Counted from the first letter of the stretch, positions 12,901-23,301 are shown. The stretch: 64,000 nt of DNA from Sipunculus nudus (GCA_026874595.1 CM049319.1:61142917-61206916); one strand, 5' to 3'. Translations and numbers: made by a program. Notes: generated from the sequence alone by a model not told the origin.

Positions 12901-15900
12901 CTACAAACCTGGACTTTTCACATGGACAAACTTTACTGGTGTTGGTTCATGTAGTAAACACCAGGGAGAAAAAAATACTAGTTTTCTGTAATAGAGCTGT
13001 CCTCCATGTGGTAGCTTTTGTCAGAAGATTAGAAACAGTTTTATTTCATTTAATATATTTAGAGATGCAAAAGCAGCATATAGCCAGTAGCTTATAATGT
13101 TGTACTAAAGAACAGAAAGCCATTCCCATATTTCACTTCGAATTTTTTTGCGAATTGACAATTGCCAGTTGTGGTCCAGTTGTAAAATAGACACCAGAGA
13201 GGGATGTGGAATCAAGGTCTGAAGTGTAACGTCAGACTTGGTAGTATGAAAAAAGTCCAGCAGGGCCATCAGATTGGTAGTATGAAGAAAGTCCAGCAGG
13301 GCCATCAAATCCTTGTCATACTGGAAAAGCAAATTGGATCATGGATCTACTGTCTAAATCAGTACTTTTGAAATGTGAAAAGATGTCTGAATGGAAATCG
13401 AGGTCTATACAGTATAGATTATGATTTGTTATATGGTTCTGACAGACATCTCTGATTGTGTCTTCTCTAGACAGTTGATTGGCTGTTTCTTTCACATAAT
13501 GCTTTTGATTGGTTAATTGTTTCTTTCACAGGATGTTTGTGATTGGTCACATCCTTTGCACATTTAACTATGTTTGGTTGTGTACTTTTCCAAGTGCAAA
13601 TAGGATTGGTTTTATTCTGTGCGTGGACGTTTTAGATTAATTTTTATATGTTGGAGACATTGAAGGCTTTTAAAGTTCAGCATGACCACATAAGGTTTAC
13701 CCAGTGTTAGCAAACTCCTGTTGCAAGCAGATATCATTTTTTGGAAATATTCCTTTTTTATATACTAACATTTACAAAAAAAATTAATACTAAATTCTGT
13801 CCTAGGATTGTCTGCATGTTTTGTGATGATTGTTTTAAGGTCTCTACTTAATGGATATATGCAGATGTTATACTAATTTATTTTAAAATTTCAATTGTAT
13901 TTAGAAAAAGTACTTCCTTTTCAACTCTTTTTGTGTTGTTAATGTTAACCAGTAGTCACTGGCATCTTTTCAGTACAGCTGGACTGTGCCTTTGCTTAGA
14001 TAGACGACTTTCTGTGTTGGAGAGCTTTTGTAAATTTTGTATTGATGATGACACAAAGATCAGTCATATATATTTTTACACTGACTGGTGTCATCAGCAG
14101 GTTTATTTCTCAGTACTTGGGTGATGGACATGTTGTATATACAGTATGAACTATTCTGTCAGATTTACTATTAATTAGCTACTACAGGTTCAGTGTAAGG
14201 TATGACATAATGTTTCAGTTTTACCACAGTGGGTGGAATACCTGCTTCAGCAGGTGAATCAGAAATATATATGCTGTCATACTGGGAGATTGGCTGAAAA
14301 GGGTACAACATTTTTTACCCGAGTACCGGACAGGCATTACCGGACTTGAGTACTTGTTACCATTGCAACGCTATAAAGATAAAAGGGACATCTGTTTACA
14401 GATGCAAAAGATGCATAAATTTGACTTTGTGACAACTTTTATTTATCCCAAGGAAGGAATAGATATATGTCATAACAAGACCTTTGTTAATTTGACTAGC
14501 ATATGTTGAGAGCCCTATGCCAGGCTACATTAATGAATAAATAGGCCTACAGACTGGCCATAAATTTGCAGTTATAGTCAGATATGCATGTACATACACG
14601 AGTACTCAGGTCTAAATTTAGGACTTGAGTACTCATTAAGAATTACCCAGACATGAGTACTCTCATTATCAGAGTAACCTTCATGTTCACCATGAAAATA
14701 CTACCACAGAACTATAATAGTGATTGTGCAGGAGTGTGTATTATTTTTTCTTACCAGATTCGAATTGTGTCAGACACCAAATCAAGCCGGCCAAGGGGGT
14801 ATGCATTTGTGGAATACGAACATGAAAGGGACATGCACTGTGAGTACATTTTATCATTTATATGTAAACATATTCTATTGCAGATCATCACTTCCAAGGT
14901 AACCCTGAGTCAAGAACACATCTGCAAGCAGTGGGTACAGAGATGATGCAGTGATGCAAGAATTTGTATATTTATAATTTTTGTGATTTTATGGTTTTTG
15001 ATATGTACACAATTCTGTGAGTAGATGATGCCCAGACTGATCAGATCTGTCGTTCCTCAAATAGTTTTACCAGAGATATCACTCTCCAGACAGTTTTACC
15101 AGAGATTTCACTCTCCATACAGTTTTACCAGAGAGCTCACTCTCCAGACAGTTTTACCAGAGATTTCACTCTCCATACAGTTTTACCAGAGATCTCACTC
15201 TCCAGACAGTTTTACCAGAGATTTCACTCTCCATACAGTTTTACCAGAGATCTCACTCTCCAGACAGTTTTACCAAAGATTTCACTCTCTAGTCAGTTTT
15301 ACAAGATATTTAACTCTTAATACACATTCATGAGAGATTTTTCCTAACTATTCCATTGTTTTCTAATTTGCTAACCTCACATCAGTTCACAGTTTTGAAT
15401 GAAATCCCTTCTACTTTTTTCTGCATGTTAGGTAACCTCCCATGCAAAGCTCTCTAATCATGTATGCAAATGAGCCGGAAGGAATATTGTTTCTACCATC
15501 AAACTGATACCTTACATAATACAAATACATAAACTATTTAAATGTTATAATTATTATGATAACATCATTTCTGAAAGAAATAAGATCATCAGTCTCACAC
15601 ACAGCTCTCAAACTACCCTGTCTTTCACAATGACAAATCTTCAACCAGCTATTGTGATTGGCTACAGTCTTGTATAGTCAGTTTTGATTGGTCACTTCTG
15701 TGCAAGGTTCTTTATAATAGCTCATATTCTCTTTGATCTTCCAAGGGTTATTTAAAACTGCATATGGTTATAAATGGGATGGGTATGCTCATTCATAGAA
15801 TGACTTATGAAAATTCATAAGCTTATTCCCAAGGGTAATAAACATATACTGTATGTTTTTTCTCTCAATTTTCTTTTTCATTTTTATGAAAATTTTTATT

Positions 15901-18900
15901 CTTGGTATTGATTAGAACCAGGTTTTTAGTGCAGAATATATTCGACATTTCAGTTGAAGTGGTTATATTTCTAAATTGTAAGATGATTGATAGATATATT
16001 TAACAGGCTTAGTGGGAGCTATATTTTATTTACCTAATACATTAATGTATGTTTATATCATAAACCTCAAAAGATGACATCTACCAATCAGAGCATGATC
16101 AGGAGATGTTATCAGCCAATTAGATTACAGATAACAGATGTCATCTTCCAATGAAATCAGAGCTACCAGGTTCATCTACCAATTAAATCACAGCTAGCAG
16201 ATGTCAAATTCCAGTTATGTCTTGGTAATTTGAATCAGGTTGTGACAGCGAGTATCTTTTAAAATAGCTCTGGGGAGTCGCTGTGTTCCACATTGACTGA
16301 GCTTTTATGTTTTTCGCTGCAGATAAACCCTGCTCATGCCTGGGGTGAGGGTTTCTTGTGACATTGAGCCGAGTGCTCTGTCTCTGTGTATTGGTGGTTT
16401 AAAGGATAGGTTTGTATCCTTGGTAAGCCAGGTGTAACTAAATGTTTTCAGAACACACACCAAAATTTCTGAAATAAATGAAAAATTGGGATATTGCAGT
16501 CATTTGGCCAAATTTCTCAAGTCATATTTAAGCAAACAGTTTTGGTTTGTTTGCTAATTTTTTAAAATAATATTAGCAGGAGTGCCAGTATTACATTTTT
16601 TTTTATTCTATCAAAATTTATCAAATCACATTTTAAAAAAGAAAATTTCATCATCTTGGCTGTTTTTTTGGATCATATGGCTGAGATTTTTTTTTTTCAG
16701 AAAGATTATCCAGTGCATAATCAGGTTATTTAAAAAAAAACTAATTATATGAAACTCGTGTAAACTACAAAGGATATGACCAAAATGTATTTTAAAGCTC
16801 TGGTACATGCATGTATAAGAAAAAAAGTAATTTTATGATGGGAATAAAAGTATAGGAATTGTTAAATAAAGCATGGCTTAACAGTCACATCTATAAAGGT
16901 ATACCTTTGATGACCTAATTATAGATGTGGCTGTCACCATGTCAACCCATCAGGTAAGCCGGGTAAGTAGTGCCTGGACTTCCCTTGTTGGATCAGGGAT
17001 AGACAGAAGAAATAAAGAACGAAACAACCACCATACCACCACCAATGCGCATGACCTTAAATAAAAATGGCTTATGCCAAGAGTAAGTTGTGGCGTAAGT
17101 TTTTTTATACTAATTTCTTTATTTGTTAAGAGTTAGTTTATTGTTGTATATGAGTGAATGACACACTGACAGGTATTTTTATCCCACGTTACCAGGTAGG
17201 TTACGGAAGAGGACATCACGGCAGGAAACCAAGGAAATGATACTAAGGATCACTCATAGCTGATACCAACAGCATTTGTATACACAATTCATTGAATATT
17301 TCTTTTTTTTTCTGTAGATTCACTGTATTTGCCAAGTATTCTAATGCAGACAAAAGTGTTATGAAACCTACCAAAGCATCATTTGAAAGGAAAGGAACAA
17401 TATCCGTAGAATATCAGTGGAATATTAATAAAACGAAGAACATTAAAGATGCATTTAAATGCACCTGGTATATCAATACAACTCAGTGTGAGAAAGTTAT
17501 ATAAATGTATAACAGCTATGAGTGATCCATTGAACCAGTGTGGTTCATATAAAATGTGTGTCATTATATACTGATAATTACATGTTAATTACATGAGTTA
17601 ATTACAGGTGAGTTTATGACAGGTAAGTATTGGTGCTACACAGAAGCTAAAGAAGAAAACCATCTTCGTCACTGGGTGGTTCACAACACTGATTACATAA
17701 TTAGTCATGTTACTGATTACATAATCAGTCATATTAAAAAAAGTCATATTTTCAAAAATTACAAAGTGAAAAGGCATAATTATGATCAACCCATCCAGGT
17801 GACAAATTTGCCCTTTATCAGAGATTTCTTCATTGGATTTATAAATGGAGAAAAAGTTAATTTTTTATTTCGACAAGTCTCCTAACATACACGTTTCAAA
17901 TTTTAGCTGCCTACAAACATGCAGACGGAAAGAAAATTGATGGCCGGAGAGTGCTTGTGGATATTGAGAGAGGCAGGACCATCAAAGGATGGAGACCACG
18001 TCGACTAGGTAAAATATCACTGCTTGTCGAGATTGTTACTAGATAGGTAGGCTCTTTACACAGCGCTTTAACTATAGGCCTATTCCCTATATGCAAAGCA
18101 CTGTTTGTTATGACCTCGTATCCTGAATTGCTACACTAGAGGGGGGCACTGTATTTTTGTCCAATCAGATGAGACCTTGTGCTGGAAGACACGGCCAAGT
18201 TAGGAATATAGGGGCCAATCATGTTCATTTCGTTTTGAGTGACTGCTCATCGCCCCGGTAACCCTCTCAACAGGCCACAAGCTCAAAGAGAATTGCCACA
18301 GACGTGGTTTGCTTAGGGCCTTGGGCACATAGGATGCCTGGCCGGGGAGTTGTAATTCAAACGAAACGTAACAACAAAGGCTGCATGCACACCTGGCTGG
18401 CTGGTTTCAGTTCTGCAGACAACAGATACATGGCTTCGCTAACACATTCATAATGTCATAATCAAATCGGTCGATGATGCGATAATACAGAGGGAGCAGT
18501 TAAAATTCGACCGTTAACTCTCATCAAGCAGCGTTCGAAGCACAGCTATGGGCAGAGCCAGGATGCCTGTCGAGTGTTTGTTTATTGGCATCTGGTTGAT
18601 TGCTTGTCACATCATACGCACGTTTTTTCAGCCGTCAAGGAACCGCCATCTGGTGTCTAAATATATCTTAAACGGTCAAAGCTTGCAGCGTGAAAATCAA
18701 TTGCTTCTTTAGAAGCACAAGATTTCCACTGCCTCGGGAGCGTACTAGATAGGGTAAAACGTTGCCTAACCACCCACTCTTGTTAAGTGACCACCTCAAA
18801 ATAAGAGAATCTGTTTCAGTCCTAATTCTTTTTTACTCTTTCTGTCATGACTCGCTTAGACGACCACCTTGAAAATGCATCCACTTTATTTAGGTCCTAT

Positions 18901-21900
18901 TGGTGGTTGTAATTTCAAGGTTTCAGGTTATATTTCATTCTAACAGTTAATTGTTGTCATCACTGTTTAAGGAAAATCTGTAGTTTAAGCATGCAAAGTA
19001 GTTTTTTGTCTTTGTTGATGTAGTTTTTTTAAGCATCCTATGCAGAAGCTCCTACATTGGGATGTAGCTTACTAATGGTATAGGATAAAGAAGGAACAAA
19101 TCTTTATGATCTGTTGTGAGCAACATTCACCAAAACATCAGTCATAAAATAATTATCCCACAAAAATTTAGTTAATATTCATATGAATGTATATTTACTA
19201 ATAAAAAAAATTAATATTTATTACGCAACATAATAAAATTAAAATACTTCTTATCGCCCATTTCTATCATCCTTCATTTGGGGAGCAGACAGCAATTAGA
19301 GTTCATCAGTGACAAGGGAAGATTTTTAAAAACATCCCTCAAAAACCCAAATTTTATATCTTTAAAGAACCATGTAAAAAAACTGGCAAATTGAATTTAA
19401 AAATTGTGTGAGCCCTGATCTACTAATGTGTGATGTGAGACTACAGTCAGTATTTGTGGATTTTTAGGTGGAGGACTAGGGGGTACAAGAAGAGGTGGTC
19501 CTGATGTCAACACAAAATTCTCTGGTCGTGATGATGGCTTCGGAGCCGGCAGAGAAGACAGGGAGCGTTCACGCAGCCGTGAAAGAGGCCGCCGGGATCG
19601 GGGCCGCAGCAGGAGTCGCAGCAGAGATCGTCCACGTCGCAGGAGTCGCAGCCCCCGAGAGAGGAGGAGGAGAAGTCGCAGCAAAGGTCAAGTTGAAAGA
19701 GGTGACAGAGTAGACCGAGCAGACAAAGGTGAGGGAGAAATCAGTAAATATATTACTAAAGGCAGGACTCCACTTTGGTGCTAGGCTACAGAATTTTCAT
19801 GCTGTTTTGAGGGAGGTCCGATAAAATTTGGGTACTGCCGCCAAACCCCCTCCCCCCACCCCCCTGATCAGCAGAAAGAAAATTCATATTAAGATAGAAT
19901 GTCAGTAGAATTTCACGACAGGATCCATGGCAAGTGTACTATGAACATATATTTTAGAAGCAGCTTTAAGTTTCAAACATAAAAACAATCTCATACTAGG
20001 ATATGATGTTATTTTACAATAAAAGTGAATAAAAGATAAAACTATTCTATTATATTCGTTTCAGCATATCCAATGCCTGTGGTGGCTTTTTATTGTGGAC
20101 AAAGGTCTAAATAATTATCTTTGAATTTTCAAAATTCATCAATTTCGAGGGCCGGGTGGGGGGGGGGGGGGCATGGAATTTTGTTTCATTAAATTTTGGA
20201 AACCTTGTATATGGCATGGCTTAATATAAATCGGACTAGTTAAGTTATGTGATCTGCCAGATATCAAAGCACCTGGGGTTTCAATAAGTCTAACCAAGAA
20301 GTTTCTCATTTGCCTTTTTCATGAGGGGTTTCCTACTGAAGATTGACATGATCATATGGTCAATGCGTTATTATAAAGAGATATGTTTACATTTGTTTAG
20401 AAAAGACAACTTATGGGGATGCAGGTGAAAGAGGTTGGTAATTGTATATAGTTCTGGTTGTTTGTAATTTTGTGCAAGTTTTTGCCATGTTATAACATCA
20501 ATAACAAGGTAGTGGGTGATGAAAACATCATTAGGAAGAGGTAAATGTTGTGAATTGACTGCTCCATTCATGTATAATGAAATTCCACAGCACCATGGTG
20601 CTGACATGCTATAAAGGTATCCTGGAATCAGAAAGGGTTTTATTACAGGTACATCTCTTAAGATGTTCAGGCAAAAGTAAATTAAGCTAGGTTTAAAATG
20701 ATATACTGTGGTTGACCGTATGTTTGCGAGGGTTTCAAATTCACTATTTATGAAAGGGAAATTATCGCGAAAATAAAACCATCATGAATAATACGCCACA
20801 TCTGCACATATGAACAATAATTGTATCCCCAGACAAAGTCAGGAGATACTATGTTTTCATGACGGTCCCGCCACCACCGCCGCATATAAATCTTGTTGGC
20901 GCGATAACTCAAAAAAATATTCCACGGATCTTTACCAAACTTGGTATATGTATAGGTATGGGTGAGAGGACAACGCCCATTTAAAATGAGGTCATGACCT
21001 TTACTAGGAGAGTGTCATTGACCTTGAATAGGTCCAATTTTTGGGAAAATCTCACAAATTCTTAAATATCTCAAGAAATCTTGCATGGATTGATCCCAAA
21101 ATCAAGTTGATGGAAGATCATGGATAGGATTGTCATATTCCAGAAACTGGTGGCGCTACCTATTATTCTTTCCTTGTTTTCGTGCCGTTTAATACCCCCA
21201 AAATTGCCACTTGACAGTACTGTGAGCAATATTAGTCAAAAACTAATGGATAGATTTCTTTCATAATTTGCATATACATAGATATATGCAATGTGATAAT
21301 GTTCATTTAAATTGGGGTCATAACCTTTCTTATGAGAGTGGCCTTGACCTTTATTATTGCCAGATATGGTGAAAATCAGACAAAATCATTAATATCACAT
21401 TAAGGGATGAATGGATTGGTTCAAAAATCAACTTGATCAAAGATCTAGGATAGTATTGTCATGTACCAGAAACTGGCAGCGCCACCTGTTATTCTTTTAC
21501 TTGTTTTCGTGCCGTTTAATACCCCATCATTGCCACCGAACAGAACTGTCAGCTTCATCAGTCAAGAACTAATGGACAGATTTCTTTCATATTATGCATA
21601 TACATAGACATGGGTTAGGGGATGATGTATATAGAAATTTGGGTCATGACCTTTTTCCATGAGGGTGACCTTTTCTATGAGTGTTGTCTGATATTAATTG
21701 TTGCTGAAGATGGGGGGCCTATTCTTAAAGGGAAGGGGGAGGGACTAATTGTCTGGGGATACGATGGCACCTGCTGGTCCAAGAAATATCTAGTTCAAAG
21801 ATTGATAATAATTAATACAGTATACAGCCAACCACAGTATATTTTATGGCCTCTATTATGAATCCAAAACATTCTGATAGGTTTCAAGTGAAGATCTATT

Positions 21901-23301
21901 TGTGAGAGATTCTGCCATGAGAATAAAATTTACAAGGATTAAGCAAATAGTTATTTTAACTGTTTGTTGTTTCTTCGGAAGACCGCTTTTGTGTAAAACT
22001 AGACTAACATCATGTATTATGGGTATGAGAGTATGTGTTTGATGTTAATGCTTCTACCAACATCCTGCAGGCAAATAACGATACCAGTGGGGTGTATTAA
22101 GGCTTGGTTGAAAACAAGAATTATGATGGATTTGGAATTTTTTACAGCTAGGGTTTGGTTTCTGCTTTGGTGTCTGGTTTGCATGACCTGTTTTAATATA
22201 CCATTGTATTCACTCCTCATGCAGAGGTAATTCTAGTACTAAATTAATTCTGTAACTCTGTCCACTTGATCGCTGTTTGCAATTGCTTGATTTGCTGTGT
22301 AACACCAACAGGCAGTTGGCACAGGGCCAGGAAAGACCGCAAGTCTTGTCTTCTAGAAATCAGAAGAAGACTCTTAATGAATAATCTTGATTATTATGAA
22401 ATTACAAATAAATTGCCTGTATGTCATACAACACAGGAAATTTTTTCATAATTATCTTTCATGATTATTGGTTTGTAATTTATAATGCTTTTGTATTACT
22501 TCTGTATTGACATTTGGTATGTTGATCTTCACTTTGATGGGAGGAAATAAAAGTTAACAACAACAATCCTCCACTCTCATATGTTCGGACATTCTTGGCT
22601 GGGTGCCAGCATCCTGGTGGCAATACATAGCAAATCCTGATATTGAAAACTGTGGTTAAAAATTAAAGGAGTTATTGAATGAATGGTGCATGACCAATGG
22701 ATAGAGTCAGATCATTATTTTAACTGACTTTTGTAAAAACAAATATGCATAGCATGTACGCACACTATCATGCAAATTATTTTTAAAAGTTCTCATACAC
22801 ATAGGTTCACGTCCAGAAATGAATACAAGTAGGACTTGCACTGATGCAAAATGCTGATTGATATTGAAGTATAAAACACTTTTTTTTTAATATCTTTGCC
22901 AAAATTCATTCATAATATTATTAGTAATTTAATTTTAATTTATTTTCATAGAGGAGAAAAGGAGGAGGAGAAGCAGATCTCGTGACCGTTCCAGAAGAAG
23001 CAGATCCCGTGACCGCAAAAGGAGGAGGAGCCGCAGTCCACGAGAAAGCCGCAAACGCAGCCGTTCTCGCGATCGTGCTGAGCCTCGCCCAGAGGAACCT
23101 GCGATTGACCATGGTGCAGGGGATATGATGGCGGGAGAAGATTTTGACGGATTCCAAATCAAACAAGAGCCAATAGACACCCAGCAGGGATATGCTGACG
23201 GTGATTTTAACACGTACAATCAACCTCCGCCTCCGGAAAACGGAAACCAGGGATACAATTTTAATGAGTATGGAACAGGAGAGGAGGGAGAAGCACAGTG
23301 A
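3901..23301 (+). CDS. SNRNP70: U1 small nuclear ribonucleoprotein 70 kDa (U1-70K), 8 exons, 5'-partial
   Basis: Eight GT/AG-bounded exons join in phase: 3901-3963, 5133-5187, 9674-9738, 12100-12162, 14758-14839, 17907-18008, 19468-19728 and 22952-23301. Together they give 1041 nt, 346 residues and a TGA stop. Numbering from the first visible residue: basic helix 1-39; WDP motif at 40-42 and RRM about 52-132, with RNP2 LFVGRI at 56-61 and RNP1 RGYAFVEY at 95-102; [17 protein letters not shown] linker; RS/RE-rich region about 170-275; acidic Gly/Gln/Pro tail to 346. In the family the RRM binds stem-loop I of U1 snRNA, the N-terminus wraps the Sm core and contacts U1C, and the RS region contacts SR proteins at 5' splice sites in the nucleus. 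The N-terminal ~50 residues are missing and probably lie upstream of the window. The identification rests on near-continuous family motifs across all exon joins. The exact start cannot be given. Confidence 0.95.
3964..5132 (+). other. SNRNP70: SNRNP70 intron a-b with a 121-bp tandem duplication
   Basis: Intron with canonical GT...AG ends. Two diverged copies of about 60 bp, each containing ACATCTAA followed by GTGACAGAAA and AATCAATTAT, start near 4684 and 4805, an offset of 121 bp. Nothing else is recognised. Confidence 0.75.
5133..5187 (+). CDS. SNRNP70: SNRNP70 exon b (basic/acidic helix before the RRM)
   Basis: 55 nt. The acceptor is TTTTTGTTTCAG and the donor TTTGT|GTAAGA. It encodes [18 protein letters not shown] plus the first base of a Trp codon (phase 1 out). 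It is charged and helical, as expected for the helix that joins the Sm-core-binding N-terminus to the RRM. Confidence 0.9.
5188..9673 (+). other. SNRNP70: SNRNP70 intron b-c carrying a MITE
   Basis: A 4.5-kb AT-rich intron. A Harbinger/Tourist-like MITE lies at 6169-6438 (separate entry). I see no other gene or RNA in it. Confidence 0.75.
6169..6438. mobile_element. Harbinger/Tourist-like MITE, copy 1 (decayed)
   Basis: A 270-bp segment bounded by inverted ends: GGCAAAA... then TTCTCAGGCACT at the left, and AGTGCCTGAGAA...TTTTTGCC at the right. It matches the better-preserved copy at 61630-61970 in both ends and in internal order (GCATCAA, GTAGTGCTT, CCGCCCA). It has no coding capacity. The left flank is TAA and the right flank TTG, so the target duplication is not clean in this copy. 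Confidence 0.75.
9674..9738 (+). CDS. SNRNP70: SNRNP70 exon c (WDP motif and RRM strand 1, RNP2)
   Basis: 65 nt. The acceptor is TTTCTTTCAG and the donor ATT|GTGAGT. It completes Trp40, then encodes [21 protein letters not shown]. The WDP...DPYKTLFV pattern is diagnostic for U1-70K, and LFVGRI is RNP2 of the RRM. Confidence 0.94.
9739..12099 (+). other. SNRNP70: SNRNP70 intron c-d carrying an R2 repeat copy
   Basis: A 2.4-kb intron. About 11200-11620 matches the R2 family described below (GGTCAAGGTCAC core). An inverted repeat of CAGAGCTCTG-type sequence surrounds 10808-10861. Nothing else is recognised. Confidence 0.7.
11200..11620. repeat. R2 repeat family, copy 1
   Basis: It shares an ordered set of motifs with 38400-39165 and (reversed) 60165-60915: GCATTTCAAGCCAAAC, a GGTCAAGGTCAC core, CAGATCATAACTC, AAACTTGACTTATATATG and GGGTCATAGGTCATGGTCAC. 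No open frame or terminal repeats were found in this partial copy. The family assignment is by eye and the class is unknown. Confidence 0.65.
12100..12162 (+). CDS. SNRNP70: SNRNP70 exon d (RRM helix 1)
   Basis: 63 nt, phase 0 to 0. The acceptor is a T-rich tract ending TTTCAG and the donor AAA|GTATGT. It encodes [21 protein letters not shown], matching the conserved helix 1 and strand 2 start of the U1-70K RRM. Confidence 0.95.
12163..14757 (+). other. SNRNP70: SNRNP70 intron d-e with a 36-bp duplication and GATTGG cluster
   Basis: A 2.6-kb intron. Two 36-bp units lie head to tail at 13238-13273 and 13274-13309. GATTGG (CCAAT complement) recurs at 13477, 13507, 13541 and 13604 in similar local contexts, so these are decayed repeat units of about 30-35 bp. 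No coding sequence is seen apart from the flanking exons. Confidence 0.7.
14758..14839 (+). CDS. SNRNP70: SNRNP70 exon e (RRM RNP1)
   Basis: 82 nt. The acceptor is TTCTTACCAG and the donor ACT|GTGAGT. It encodes [20 protein letters not shown], then EHERDMH, then one base of the next codon. RGYAFVEY is RNP1, with the aromatic residues that stack on U1 snRNA bases. Confidence 0.95.
15063..15323. repeat. 29-bp minisatellite with 58-bp higher-order alternation
   Basis: Nine 29-bp units each begin AGTTTTACCAGAGA. Two variants alternate: one with TCTCAC...CCAGAC and one with TTTCAC...CCATAC, giving a 58-bp dimer period for most of the array. The last two units are more diverged. It lies wholly inside SNRNP70 intron e-f. 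An open plus-strand frame across it is a by-product of repeat composition, not a gene. Confidence 0.9.
16881..16934. repeat. 15-bp inverted repeat (hairpin) in SNRNP70 intron e-f
   Basis: The arms ACAGTCACATCTATA (16881-16895) and TATAGATGTGGCTGT (16920-16934) pair with one mismatch around a 24-nt loop that contains the palindrome AAGGTATACCTT. The right arm overlaps a possible acceptor (TTATAG) and is followed by two donor-like motifs (16951-16968). Confidence 0.7.
17907..18008 (+). CDS. SNRNP70: SNRNP70 exon f (RRM C-terminal part and WRPRRL)
   Basis: 102 nt, phase 1 in and 1 out. The acceptor is CAAATTTTAG and the donor CTAG|GTAAAA. It encodes [25 protein letters not shown], then IKGWRPRRL. 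The [11 protein letters not shown]...[16 protein letters not shown] signature is specific to U1-70K and is among the strongest identifying stretches in the gene. Confidence 0.95.
   Translation: MPTNMQTERKLMAGECLWILREAGPSKDGDHVD
18009..19467 (+). other. SNRNP70: SNRNP70 intron f-g with a GC-richer block
   Basis: A 1.46-kb intron. About 18090-18780 is visibly richer in G/C and CpG than any neighbouring intron and free of simple repeats. It contains the candidate poison exon at 18632-18753. The remainder (18780-19467) is ordinary AT-rich intron. Confidence 0.7.
18632..18753 (+). other. SNRNP70: Candidate alternative (poison) exon of SNRNP70
   Basis: An acceptor CGTTTTTTCAG ends at 18631, and a donor-like AGG|GTAAAA follows 18753. 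Exon f leaves phase 1. Read in that phase the segment encodes AVKEPPSGV and then TAA at 18658-18660. Inclusion would truncate the protein after the RRM and, by general rules, trigger nonsense-mediated decay. Core splicing factor genes commonly autoregulate this way. Use of this exon is inference from splice-site quality, frame and the GC-rich context. Confidence 0.35.
19468..19728 (+). CDS. SNRNP70: SNRNP70 exon g (Gly-rich linker and first RS region)
   Basis: 261 nt, phase 1 in and 1 out. It begins [20 protein letters not shown] and continues into RE/RS repeats ([20 protein letters not shown] and so on). The acceptor is TGGATTTTTAG. The donor reads AAAG|GTGAGG. Local GC is markedly higher than in the flanking introns, as expected for Arg codons. 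RS content fits interaction with SR splicing factors, which is family knowledge. Confidence 0.93.
19729..22951 (+). other. SNRNP70: SNRNP70 intron g-h carrying R1 copy 1
   Basis: A 3.2-kb intron. It holds a C-rich tract (19845-19864), a G14 tract (20158-20171) and the R1 repeat at 20822-21795. Nothing else is recognised. Confidence 0.75.
20822..21795 (+). mobile_element. R1 repeat, copy 1 (non-autonomous, inverted ends)
   Basis: The left end GTATCCCCAGACAA (20823-20836) is the exact reverse complement of TTGTCTGGGGATAC (21749-21762). The similarity to copy 3 continues past this to AAGAAATATCTAGTT (21781-21795). The interior contains two related submodules (each with AACTGG...GCGCCACCT or similar, GTGCCGTTTAATACCCC and GGGTCATGACCT). 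It has no coding capacity. Perfect AGGTCATGACCT lies at 20989-21000. The 3' CTAG followed by T, about 10 nt after a short GGTCC stem, resembles a Helitron end, but the 5' end does not start cleanly at TC, so the class is open. Confidence 0.75.
22952..23301 (+). CDS. SNRNP70: SNRNP70 terminal coding exon h (second RS region, acidic tail, stop)
   Basis: 350 nt. The acceptor is TATTTTCATAG. It encodes [20 protein letters not shown], more RS/RD dipeptides and an acidic stretch [19 protein letters not shown]. The tail is [19 protein letters not shown], ending GTGEEGEAQ, and TGA is at 23299-23301. IKQEP fits the psi-K-x-E sumoylation pattern. The purine-rich start (many AGG/AGA codons) also looks like exonic splicing-enhancer sequence. 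Confidence 0.92.

Larger units (their letters stand above)
14840..17906 (+). other. SNRNP70: SNRNP70 intron e-f with minisatellite and hairpin
   Basis: A 3.1-kb intron containing the 29/58-bp array (15063-15323) and the hairpin plus paired donor-like motifs (16881-16968), described separately. Imperfect repeats with CTACCAAT at 16080-16200 are also present. Confidence 0.75.

Noticed and set aside
19845-20171. C-rich tract and G14 tract 300 bp apart considered as ends of an inverted-repeat element
   Set aside because: Flanks next to the two tracts are not complementary beyond the homopolymers.
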